Made by a program: the position numbers and the translations under genes. Below, piece after piece: positions 18,081 through 25,331 of a stretch of 64,000 nt of DNA; position 1 is the stretch's first letter, and each line of letters starts with the position of its first letter. Origin of the DNA: SbD1 sp039679945 (GTDB taxonomy: Bacteria; Desulfobacterota; Syntrophobacteria; Syntrophobacterales; Syntrophobacteraceae). The stretch is from positions 1-64,000 of the forward strand of contig JBDKTY010000028.1 in NCBI GenBank assembly GCA_039679945.1, written 5' to 3'. Under the pieces are notes generated by a model. It was not told the origin of the DNA, did not search any database, and saw only the letters and a program-made list of their open reading frames with translations.

Positions 18081-19016
18081 TCATCCTTTCCACAACCGGT
18101 CAGCGATGAGAATGGCCAGACTTCCCAGGGTCCACAGCAAGCCCTTGCCCCAGTCTTTTTTGCGCGCGACGAACTCCATTCTGACAGGCAAATTGCCGCT
18201 GTATCCGCGCGAGAGCATCGCGTCATAGACCCGTTGAGTACGCTCGAAGCTTCTGACCAGGAGCATTCCCAGGAAGTTACCGACAGTTCTTACTGTTTCC
18301 AAAGTGGTGGAAGCACGGAAACCCCGCGCCCCCATCCCTGTTTTCATCCGAGCGGCTTCATTCTGGAAGACATAGATGTACCGGTGCGCCAGGAGAATCA
18401 TCTGACAAACCATGGGGGGCACCCTAAGCGAGGCAAGCGCCTGGACAGTCGTGGGAAAGGGAGCCGTGCCGAGCAGTGGTTCCACCAGCATCGCTATGGC
18501 GGAAGCCTTCAGCGCAATGACCGAAGCCAGCAGGAGCCCCCTCGCGTTGAACTGAAGGAAAGAGAGACCATCGAAAACAAACAGTGTATCCCCGCTCCTG
18601 GCGGGAACCGTCAGGGGCATGACGACCAGCATCATCCCGAGAAACACGCTCATGGCCCTGAGCCGAAGCAACGGACGCCGAAAAGGAACGCGCGCGAAGC
18701 ATACCGCCAGCAAAGCTGCCAGGAGAGACAATCCGGCCAGCGGCAGCCTGTTTATCGAAGCCACGCAGAAGATGAAAAACATGAGAGAGACCAGTTTAAT
18801 CCTCGGGTCCCAATCGTGGAAAGTGGATGCTGAACCGGCCTGGGCATCGATAGCCGGAATGCCCCAGTCTTTCTCCTTCTCCTCGCTATCGCGTGCGGCG
18901 CGGCGAGACGCCCGTGCCGAGAGTCCCACGGCCAGAAGCCACAGGACACCCAACCCGGCCAGCAAGAGGATCAGGTACTCTAGAGGAAGCTCCACCGTAG
19001 ATATGGAAGTGCTCAT
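18081..19016 (-). CDS. nikQ: ECF transporter T component (NikQ/CbiQ)
   Basis: 311-residue transmembrane protein of the nickel/cobalt energy-coupling factor family. The canonical part begins at DPRIKLVSLMFF (about residue 69) and ends with the coupling-helix motifs GARGF and AMLSRGY. An extra N-terminal segment of about 65 residues carries one additional membrane helix (YLILLLAGLGVLWLLAVGL) and is not part of a standard CbiQ; it might replace the small NikN/CbiN subunit, but that is speculation. It follows nikM by five bases. It couples the ATPases encoded on the other strand (22211) to NikM. Confidence 0.9.
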   Translation of the reverse strand: MSTSISTVELPLEYLILLLAGLGVLWLLAVGLSARASRRAARDSEEKEKDWGIPAIDAQAGSASTFHDWDPRIKLVSLMFFIFCVASINRLPLAGLSLLAALLAVCFARVPFRRPLLRLRAMSVFLGMMLVVMPLTVPARSGDTLFVFDGLSFLQFNARGLLLASVIALKASAIAMLVEPLLGTAPFPTTVQALASLRVPPMVCQMILLAHRYIYVFQNEAARMKTGMGARGFRASTTLETVRTVGNFLGMLLVRSFERTQRVYDAMLSRGYSGNLPVRMEFVARKKDWGKGLLWTLGSLAILIADRLWKG

Positions 19017-19021
19017 ATTCT

Positions 19022-19642
19022 TCAGCCTGATGAGGGAGCAGAGGAAAACACTCCAAGGAGTTCGGGTTTCACCTTGTATAGGAAAGAAACCACAAAGGCC
19101 GAGACACCGGTCTCGATCACGATGACGGGCAGATGGGCATAGACGGCAATTTTCGCGACACCCAGGAAGTCTTCGCCGCCGGTCAGCAAAAGGACCGCCA
19201 GCAGGAGCGCCGCGAGGACAACTCCTCCCCCGCCCGCAACGGCTCCAGCGATAACATGGCTAAATAACGATCTTCCCTTGAACTTGAGAAAAACCCACCC
19301 CGAGACCAATGCGGGCAGGCCCATCATCAAGGAATTCGCGCCAAGCGCCGTAATCCCCCCGAACTGAAACAGGATGCTCTGGAGCAGCAGGCCAAGAGAG
19401 ATTGAGATAAATGCACTTCTTCCCAGGAGAATGCCCACCAGCCCCGGAATCAGGAGATGGACGCTGGTAGGTCCTATCGGAACATGAATGAGCGAGGCAA
19501 CGAAGAAAGCCGAAGTCATTACGGCGATCTTCGGAAAATCCTCCGCCTTCGTTTTACGTGAACTCCAGGCGATTATCGCCAGACTTGCCGCGAACCCGCC
19601 AACGGCCACGGAAGCAGGGAGCACGCCATCAGAGATATGCAT
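19022..19642 (-). CDS. nikM: ECF transporter substrate-binding membrane subunit (NikM/CbiM)
   Basis: 206 residues. The protein begins MHISDG, the hallmark of CbiM/NikM in which the N-terminal Met-His coordinates the metal, so the start is fixed. PIGPTSVHLLIPGLVG near 56-71 is a further conserved metal-channel segment. About seven hydrophobic segments follow. The presence of nikK and nikL rather than cbiN upstream points to nickel. It lies 75 bases after the second NikL-like gene and five before nikQ. Confidence 0.93.
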   Translation of the reverse strand: MHISDGVLPASVAVGGFAASLAIIAWSSRKTKAEDFPKIAVMTSAFFVASLIHVPIGPTSVHLLIPGLVGILLGRSAFISISLGLLLQSILFQFGGITALGANSLMMGLPALVSGWVFLKFKGRSLFSHVIAGAVAGGGGVVLAALLLAVLLLTGGEDFLGVAKIAVYAHLPVIVIETGVSAFVVSFLYKVKPELLGVFSSAPSSG

Positions 19643-19717
19643 GTGCTATTCTTTCGCTTTCGGATAAGCAGATATGCCCATGGTCGAATAGAGCAAGGAA
19701 TCGATTCTCCCCTCTTT

Positions 19718-20098
19718 TCATTGCGCGCGCCGATTCTTTCGGTTGCTTATGTAAATTCCCAATCCCGCCAGACCGAATATATAACCTATTCCGGCAAAGA
19801 TTTCCTTTATCCCGGGCTGCAGCAACTCTTCGCGAAGAGATGCGATTTCACGCTTGAGTTGCCCGGTTTCCCGGGAAATCAGTTCTTTTTGCTGTTGCAG
19901 CAACTCGACCATTTTCCCGCAGTCAGTCAGCCCGGTATCGGAGGACGGTGCGACATTCCGCCCTGCAACCATACCGGATGGCTCTTCGGCTGAAAAAGCC
20001 CCGTCCTGAAGACAGACCAGGCTAAAGACTGCCAATCCAATAAGAAGGATACCTTTTTTCATTCCGCGATTCACTCCCCGCGCCATGTATCGCATCAT
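19718..20098 (-). CDS. NikL C-terminal-like membrane protein (split NikL, part 2)
   Basis: 126 residues. It has a signal-like hydrophobic N-terminus (KKGILLIGLAVFSLVCL), a short coiled coil (about 60-95, LLQQQKELISRETGQLKREIASLREEL) and one C-terminal membrane helix ending GYIFGLAGLGIYISNRKN. In NikL proteins as I know them, this coiled-coil plus helix is fused to the Ig-like domain found here in the preceding gene. The four-base ATGA overlap with that gene supports the ATG at 20098; an alternative ATG at 20062 has a GGGGAG site and would give a cleaner signal peptide. It is probably a periplasm-facing accessory of the nickel transporter. Confidence 0.7.
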   Translation of the reverse strand: MMRYMARGVNRGMKKGILLIGLAVFSLVCLQDGAFSAEEPSGMVAGRNVAPSSDTGLTDCGKMVELLQQQKELISRETGQLKREIASLREELLQPGIKEIFAGIGYIFGLAGLGIYISNRKNRRAQ

Positions 20099-20427
20099 TC
20101 ACCAAGTTCACTCTTCTTGAGAAGGAACGTATTCTTGTGTCCCATGGATGCATCGATCACTATCGTGAGATCATCCTTTTTAGGGATAGGCAGGACGCAT
20201 TTCCCCTGCTTATCGGTCTTTCCCTCCGCCACTTTCTGCTTTTGGCTGTCATACACTTCCACCACGCCGCCCTCGACTTTTCTCCCATCCGGGAAGTAGC
20301 TCTCCGTAATGATCTTCCCATTCTCGACGTAGGCGAAAATATTAACTTTGTGGGCATGCGCCGGAGCAACCAGGAAGACACAGCCAATCCCCACCACTAT
20401 CAGGCATGCAAAGATTTTTCGAACCAT
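20095..20427 (-). CDS. nikL: NikL-like periplasmic domain protein (split NikL, part 1)
   Basis: 110 residues with a signal peptide (about 1-25, ending APAHA) and a mature N-terminus HKVNIFAYVE that places His at the exposed end, as in NikL/CbiL-type proteins of nickel transporters. The rest is a small beta-sandwich resembling the carboxypeptidase-regulatory-like fold (KVEGGVVEVYDSQKQKVAEGKTDKQGKCVLPI) and ends DASMGHKNTFLL. It lacks the membrane anchor usual for NikL, which is carried by the next gene, overlapping by four bases. Probably it delivers or gates Ni2+ at the NikM entrance. Confidence 0.75.
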   Translation of the reverse strand: MVRKIFACLIVVGIGCVFLVAPAHAHKVNIFAYVENGKIITESYFPDGRKVEGGVVEVYDSQKQKVAEGKTDKQGKCVLPIPKKDDLTIVIDASMGHKNTFLLKKSELGE

Positions 20428-20696
20428 CTTTCATTTTCTCCCGACTCAGGTAACGTGCAATTCATATCGACCGGCGCTGATTGGAATCAATGCACCGCGT
20501 TCGGTCCTTCCGCGGGTGATTGGCGGGCGCCAACAGAGCTTACCGGCATTAACGTTTGCCATATCCGCGCATCGTCTTCAGACTGACTCCGGATCAGGCC
20601 CGGGAAAGGCACGGTCAATCAGAACGGGACACTAAAAACCCCAATCGCTTTGACGTCAGCGGCAGTACAGTCCACGCGCCAATCACCGCTTCGATT

Positions 20697-21497
20697 TTAC
20701 TTCATGTCGGTAGCATGAACCCAGTAGACTCCACCGATTTCGACCTTCTTGGGCTTCCCGTCTTTTTTCAGTTTGAAAGGAGCATCCTTCAAAGCGGCGA
20801 ATCCCCACCAGCCTGCCTTGGGCATTGCATACGCGAAGACACCATTTTTGTCGGCCTTTACAACCTGGGTCACATAGGGATCGGAAGGCGCCTTGACCGC
20901 GCCCCTGCTTTCAGCCGACTCATTGAGGTACTCCACCTCTACTTCCGCACTCGGTACCGGTTTTCCCTTCGCAAGCACACGCCCGGTAAAAACATTACCC
21001 GTCCAAAAGCCATAGGGGCGGGAAAGTGGAATGATTTCTATCTCGAACCCCACGGGTTCATCCCACCCCTCCTGGAGGCCCAGGACGTCCACACATACCT
21101 TGGAGTAATGGATGATGAATTTGTCCTCGGCTGGCTCCCAGTAAGGGCTGGGCTCAACAAAGAATGTATAATCGCCCGGTTTCTTAACGGGGATATTGGC
21201 CTTCCAGAAGGTGAACATCTTCTCCTGGTCCGGCGCCTTGCCCTGAGTCTTTTCCAGGGTCTTCAGCATGTCCTCTTTTTTCCCTTTATATAAGACCCCG
21301 AAGCTTTTGGGCTTTTCCATCTCCATGTAGTGCATTTCCATGGGATGTATAAATTTGATTTCGAGGGAGATGTTTTTCGGATCTTCCTGAGTGACGATGT
21401 CTTTTGAGGGGATAACGGTACCGAAATGGGCCCAGGCAGCAGGAGTAATTGCAAAGATGGCAAGAAGCAGAAAACCCGATACGAGTGGCCTAGACAT
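20697..21497 (-). CDS. nikK: NikK-like periplasmic nickel-binding protein (DUF4198 family)
   Basis: 266 residues. ATG 21497 is chosen because GGAGGAG stands just upstream and a signal peptide follows (PLVSGFLLLAIFAITPAAWAHFG). The mature protein begins with His, then has HPMEMHYMEM, rich in potential metal ligands, and a C-terminal beta domain ending GGVYWVHATDMK. DUF4198/NikK proteins accompany NikM in Deltaproteobacterial nickel ECF systems. It is the first gene of the minus-strand part of the cluster, 269 bases before nikL, and has a leader of about 300 nucleotides. Confidence 0.85.
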   Translation of the reverse strand: MSRPLVSGFLLLAIFAITPAAWAHFGTVIPSKDIVTQEDPKNISLEIKFIHPMEMHYMEMEKPKSFGVLYKGKKEDMLKTLEKTQGKAPDQEKMFTFWKANIPVKKPGDYTFFVEPSPYWEPAEDKFIIHYSKVCVDVLGLQEGWDEPVGFEIEIIPLSRPYGFWTGNVFTGRVLAKGKPVPSAEVEVEYLNESAESRGAVKAPSDPYVTQVVKADKNGVFAYAMPKAGWWGFAALKDAPFKLKKDGKPKKVEIGGVYWVHATDMK

Positions 21498-21812
21498 GCT
21501 CTCCTCCTTCAAAATCCGGTTGATGGTCTTTGAACGAGGCAGGCGCATCGGCCCGAAAAGCAAAAAGGCCAGCAACCTGCCGGCCTTCATGACCACATTA
21601 GAGTGGATGGTTTACCATCCCCTGAAGATACCTTCTCTTATGACGCTACGTCCAAGAATCCATTATGTCCGGTACCGCTCGGACTGAGTTGCCGGAGCAG
21701 GAACCCACATATTCGCCCCTCTTCTCCCCATCGGGGCAAACCCTGTCTTGAACGCAAATCGGTCTTTCGACCATCCCCCGAAAGGAATCGAGGAAGTTTC
21801 AGCTTCCCGGTT
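21498..21812 (-). promoter_or_regulatory. Structured leader of nikK with terminator-like hairpin
   Basis: Read on the minus strand, the leader contains a GNRA-capped hairpin GGTCGAAAGACC (21761-21772), a seven-pair hairpin GGATGGTAAACCATCC (21605-21620) and, close to the gene, a GC hairpin AAGGCC/GGCCTT followed by TTTTT (21566-21594). The order of structures, then an intrinsic-terminator-like element, then a ribosome site resembles a riboswitch or attenuator. I could not match it to cobalamin, NiCo, SAM, TPP or M-box consensus from memory. Confidence 0.45.
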
Positions 21813-21819
21813 GCAATAA

Positions 21820-21848
21820 TTACTAGAACAAATGTCGGGGATAGTCAA
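21820..21848 (-). promoter_or_regulatory. Predicted sigma-70 promoter of the nikK operon
   Basis: On the minus strand, -35 TTGACT (21843-21848) and -10 TAGTAA (21820-21825) are separated by 17 bases. It would produce a leader of about 310 nucleotides to the nikK start. Agreement with consensus is moderate. Confidence 0.4.
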
Positions 21849-22210
21849 ACCCGAAATGAGTGCTGGATTTGATTTGCCTTGACAATCGAACCTCGCCATG
21901 ATTTGTAGAACATGGCAGACCGTCAATGGTGGACAGCGCGCGGTCCACAATACCGGCGAATCCGGGCCGGTAATATCTCGCGGCAACCTTTCACCAACTC
22001 TGGGCATGAATGCCCAGGCAGGTTGTCTCGCTTTCCCCACGACGGGTCGCCACGGAAAATTGACTGAAAGTGAAGCCATGAAGGCTTGTTGTGCTCAATC
22101 GAGTACCGTGCCTTTATGGCTTTTTTTGTGAGGCAAGAGCGGCAGCCCGCCCACAGGCGTCTTCCCCGCGTGTCGATGCGGTTCGGGCTTACGGCTCAAG
22201 GAGAACGAAC
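21849..22210. other. Divergent intergenic region, nikO side
   Basis: About 360 bases upstream of nikO. A TTGACA hexamer at 21878-21883 on the plus strand has no well-spaced -10 that I trust. A stretch around 21950-21990 loosely recalls a cobalamin-riboswitch core but lacks the rest of that motif. Nothing else is supported. Confidence 0.4.
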
Positions 22211-23884
22211 ATGAAGGAAACCGCACGGGCGACAGAATGCGCGTCGATGATGCCGCCCGGCACGGATATTCACTCCAACCGCCGCCTCATCTGGGAAATC
22301 CGCTCGTTGGAATACCGTTATCCCGGCGGTCAGGTGGGCCTGCGTGGAATCAATCTCAACATTTTCGAAAAAGACAGGATAGCGCTTGTCGGGCATAATG
22401 GCGCGGGCAAGACGACATTGGTTCACCATCTCAACGGCCTTTTCCGCCCCTCAAGCGGAACGGTCCTGTATGAGGGCCTCCGCCTGGAGGGAGATCAGGT
22501 GGGAAAAGCGCGCCATCGGATTGGAGTTTTATTCCAGGACCCCGATGATCAGCTCTTCTGCAACACTCTGGACGAGGATGTCGCTTTCGGCCCTCAAAAC
22601 CAGGGGCTGGAACCAGACGAAGTCGAACACCGCGTCGTGACGTCGCTGCGTAAGGTCGGCATCGAAAATCTTCGTTACAAACCCCCTCACCGGCTGAGTT
22701 ATGGACAGAAGAAGCGGGCAGCCCTGGCCACTATACTCGCGATGGAACCGGAAATACTCATTCTCGATGAACCCACCGCCAACCTGGACCCCCGCCAGGA
22801 AGCCAACTTTACCGATCTTCTCATGGAGTTCGAGGGGACCCTGATATGCATCAGTCATGATCTTCCCTTCCTGTACCGTCTCTGCTCCAGGGCCGTGGTG
22901 CTGGAAGATGGAGACATCCATCACGATTTTTCCATGCAGGACCTTGTTACTTACAAGAAATATCTTCGTGAGCACGGACTGGATTTCACCTTCCGGCTCA
23001 GTTGCTGCCAGGGTGGAAATAACGGACACAATGGGTCGGAAGGGTCCCACCACCATGTGCATGACATACCGGCGGTACATGAGAGACGGAGTCCGGCACT
23101 CGCAGGAAAAGAATATGCGGCCGCGCGGCCATTGATCGAATTGTCCGGGTATAGTTACCGTTATCCCGATGGTTCCCGCGGAATCAGGGAAATGGACCTC
23201 TCGATCCGGGAGGCAGAGAGCATTGCCATTCTGGGCGAAAATGGGGCGGGAAAATCAACTCTGGTATCCTGTATCGCGGGTATCAGGACAGGGGACGGAA
23301 AGTACGTCTTCGACGGTGACATCGTTTCAAAAAAAGAAAGGAAGGAGCTGTGGCGGCATATCGGCATCGTCTTTCAAGACCCCGCCGATCAACTTTTCTG
23401 CCCTTCCTGCCGCGAAGAAGTCGCCTTCGGACCGAAACAGCTCAAACTCTCAAAGGACGAAACCAGGACTAGGGTGGAGGAAGCTCTCGCGCTGGTTCGA
23501 TTGACGGGCTTCGAGGACCGGGTCCCGCACAAACTGAGCGCGGGCGAACGCAAACGCCTTTCCATTGCCGCGGTTCTCGCCATGAAACCCAGGGTGCTCA
23601 TCCTGGACGAACCAACCGCCAACCTGGACCCGCAAAGCGAACAACTGCTCTGTGAGATACTACTGCATCTCCCCGTGACGAAGATTCTGATTAGCCATGA
23701 CATAGACATCATCTCCATTCTCTCCGAGAGAACGGTGGTGATGCATGAAGGAAGGATAATCCGCGACTACCCGACATCCTTTTTTCTGCGGGACGAACAC
23801 CTTATTTCCCTCAACGGACTTGATTACACGCTAAAGAATGCATGCTGCAGGGAGATAATGAAGCTGCAGGAAGCAGCATCATAA
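22211..23884 (+). CDS. nikO: Tandem ECF transporter ATPase (NikO/CbiO duplication)
   Basis: 557 residues with two complete CbiO-type ATPase domains. Domain 1 has GHNGAGKTT (near 62), LSYGQKKRAALA and LILDEPTANLDP; domain 2 has GENGAGKST, LSAGERKRLSIAA and LILDEPTANLDP. Both Q-loops read FQDP-D/A-DQLFC. The linker (about 270-320) holds CCQGGNNGHNGSEGSHHHVHD, rich in Cys and His and plausibly metal-binding. The start is ATG 22211 with AAGGAG upstream. ECF transporters usually use two ATPase chains or a homodimer; here they are one polypeptide. It is divergent from nikKLMQ, which otherwise lack an ATPase. Confidence 0.92.
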   Translation: MKETARATECASMMPPGTDIHSNRRLIWEIRSLEYRYPGGQVGLRGINLNIFEKDRIALVGHNGAGKTTLVHHLNGLFRPSSGTVLYEGLRLEGDQVGKARHRIGVLFQDPDDQLFCNTLDEDVAFGPQNQGLEPDEVEHRVVTSLRKVGIENLRYKPPHRLSYGQKKRAALATILAMEPEILILDEPTANLDPRQEANFTDLLMEFEGTLICISHDLPFLYRLCSRAVVLEDGDIHHDFSMQDLVTYKKYLREHGLDFTFRLSCCQGGNNGHNGSEGSHHHVHDIPAVHERRSPALAGKEYAAARPLIELSGYSYRYPDGSRGIREMDLSIREAESIAILGENGAGKSTLVSCIAGIRTGDGKYVFDGDIVSKKERKELWRHIGIVFQDPADQLFCPSCREEVAFGPKQLKLSKDETRTRVEEALALVRLTGFEDRVPHKLSAGERKRLSIAAVLAMKPRVLILDEPTANLDPQSEQLLCEILLHLPVTKILISHDIDIISILSERTVVMHEGRIIRDYPTSFFLRDEHLISLNGLDYTLKNACCREIMKLQEAAS

Positions 23885-23933
23885 CTGCGGACGGCGGCAT
23901 TTTCTGAGTCCTCCCGTGTCGCGGGGCTCAGTC

Positions 23934-24194
23934 TCAATGCTCATGCCCATGGGCCTCCCTCTCATGGAGAGGATGATCGTGCTCATGAGCCCCATGATCT
24001 CCAGCATGATCATGATCGTGCGCCTGCGCCTGACCGCCATGAGAATGTTCATGGGTGTGCTCATGCTCGTGTTCGTGGGCATGGCTGTGGCTGTGCTCAT
24101 GAACGTGTTTCGCGCCGTCGTGGGAGTGCTCGTGAGAATGGCTGTGGCTGTGTTCATGGGCATGAATATGCTTGTGCTCGTGTTTTCCTTCCAT
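23934..24194 (-). CDS. Histidine-rich metal-binding protein (Hpn-like)
   Basis: 86 residues, about half His or Glu, almost entirely alternating His with Glu, Ser, Ala, Gly or Asp, ending HGHEH. The ATG at 24194 follows a good AGGAGAT site. No signal peptide or membrane helix is visible, so it should be cytoplasmic. Such proteins (Hpn, the His-rich part of HypB) store or buffer Ni2+. It is convergent with nikO, ending 50 bases from its stop, which fits a role in handling imported nickel. Repetitive codons make the reading frame easy to confirm and also prone to length variation. Confidence 0.8.
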   Translation of the reverse strand: MEGKHEHKHIHAHEHSHSHSHEHSHDGAKHVHEHSHSHAHEHEHEHTHEHSHGGQAQAHDHDHAGDHGAHEHDHPLHEREAHGHEH

Positions 24195-24400
24195 GGTTAA
24201 TCTCCTTTCCAGAGATCTTATGCGGCCCTTCATGAGCCCTTTCACGAAGCATAATGCCCCTGGAAATGCCTGTCAACGGCGGCACCGAAGGTCGCCCCCT
24301 TCGATATCCTCTCGACGGCAGGCCGGAAGGCCGCCCCGCGCATCGCATTCGACCGCTCAAGACCCGGTGTCGCTCTGCCCGGGGGGATAGTCCCGCTCGG
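24195..24400. other. Upstream region of the His-rich gene
   Basis: About 200 bases with an inverted pair TTATGC (24218-24223) and GCATAA (24249-24254), 25 bases apart, directly upstream of the ribosome site. It is a weak candidate for a metalloregulator site, since the spacing is longer than the N16 spacer known for E. coli NikR. GC-rich near-repeats follow (GAAGGTCGCCCC and GGAAGGCCGCCCC). Confidence 0.3.
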
Positions 24401-24656
24401 CTACCAGGAATACTTGAGCCCGCCTATCACCGCGTGATCCATGACTCTTTCGCTCACATTCGCTTCATAGTCGAGGGAGAAGGAGATGTTGCGGCAGCCC
24501 AGGCCGGTGATTCCAGCGGCAAAACGTCCGCTGTCCCTGTTCGCCTGATCCGATCTTACGAGAAAGGAGATATATTCCGTGCCCTGGACCTGGATTGAAC
24601 AAATTTCCTATGTCCAAGGCAAGAACCTGAACATTGGAGTGCATAGTCCCATGCAT
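24401..24656 (-). pseudogene. Remnant of an autotransporter beta-barrel C-terminus
   Basis: Reading the minus strand up to the TAG at 24401-24403 gives a typical autotransporter end: GTEYISFLVRSD, then NRDSGRFAAGITGLGCRN, ISFSLDYEANVSERVMDHA and a terminal VIGGLKYSW with the aromatic last residue required for outer-membrane insertion. Upstream, the matching frame hits a stop; the neighbouring frame continues with LDIGNLFNPGPG, which suggests a frameshift near 24600. No further barrel sequence is found, so only the last 60-80 residues remain. Confidence 0.6.
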
Positions 24657-24988
24657 GTCGGTCCACCCCGTTAGCGCGTCTTACATTGATCGATCAAGCA
24701 CTCGATGGATATATTATGCGTTCTTTGCATATTGAGTTACATATTTATGGCTAATGTTCCAATCTGTTTCAAGATGCAAATGCGGTGAAGGACGCATATA
24801 CCGCCTCGAAGAGGCCGAGACCCTAGCATCTAAAATATGATCCGCCTCTACCGGGAGTTCAATATGATTACCCTCAAACCCGATTCCAGCGGTAAGCGCC
24901 TCAATACGGAGCGGGAGAAGCTGGTCCAACCCACCCTGAAAGGCAGCCGCCGGGACCGGAATTTCTTTTAGCAGCCTTTGATTCTCCT

Positions 24989-25011
24989 ATGACAGTATTC
25001 CTTACTGTCAT
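24989..25011. repeat. Perfect nine-base inverted repeat
   Basis: ATGACAGTA (24989-24997) and TACTGTCAT (25003-25011) flank five bases. It could be an operator or the hairpin of a small transcript ending at the terminator 100 bases further on. Confidence 0.4.
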
Positions 25012-25115
25012 CAGATACTCACTTTCCATGTCCAAAATACCGTATTGACCCTATAGGGGACTTTCAAGGAAGGCTTTATAAAGACTATATGGATTATCCA
25101 GCCTCTCTGTGGACG

Positions 25116-25150
25116 AGAGCCAAAAATGAATGTTTTTGGCTCTTTTTCTT
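25116..25150 (+). terminator. Strong intrinsic terminator with no upstream gene
   Basis: AGAGCCAAAAA (25116-25126) and TTTTTGGCTCT (25133-25143) form an 11-pair perfect stem with a six-base loop, followed by TTTTTCTTT. No protein gene on the plus strand precedes it for more than 1.2 kb, so it may end a small RNA. Confidence 0.7.
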
Positions 25151-25331
25151 TGGGTTACGAATAATTAGCAAGCGGTCTGACAGCCCGATCCCCCTACCAG
25201 TCTCCAAAGGTCTCCGGGCGAGATTCATTCGCTTGGGGGGGCCGGCCCTTTTTTTCCCCCATGTGGCAAAGTCTTCACTATAATTACCCTCAAAGCTTGA
25301 GACCGATTCACTACACTTTCAATGGTATAAA

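Larger units (their letters stand above)
24657..25331. other. Gene-free region with hairpins
   Basis: About 670 bases with no convincing gene. It holds a perfect nine-pair hairpin (24989-25011), a strong orphan terminator (25116-25150) and the upstream region of the acyltransferase gene, including a TATAAT at 25279-25284 without a recognisable -35. The sequence ATTACCCTCAAA occurs twice (about 24866 and 25283). Confidence 0.45.

Noticed and set aside
21950..22000. Possible cobalamin riboswitch before nikO
   Set aside because: Only a short GCGAATCCGGG-like match; the rest of the B12-box and the required helices are missing.
21663..22079. Minus-strand frame of 138 codons in the nikK-nikO intergenic region
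   Set aside because: It overlaps the leader RNA and its hairpins, has no ribosome site and resembles no family.
24218..24254. Possible NikR site before the His-rich gene
   Set aside because: Only six-base arms with 25-base spacing, longer than the N16 spacer of the E. coli operator; kept as a remark, not a call.
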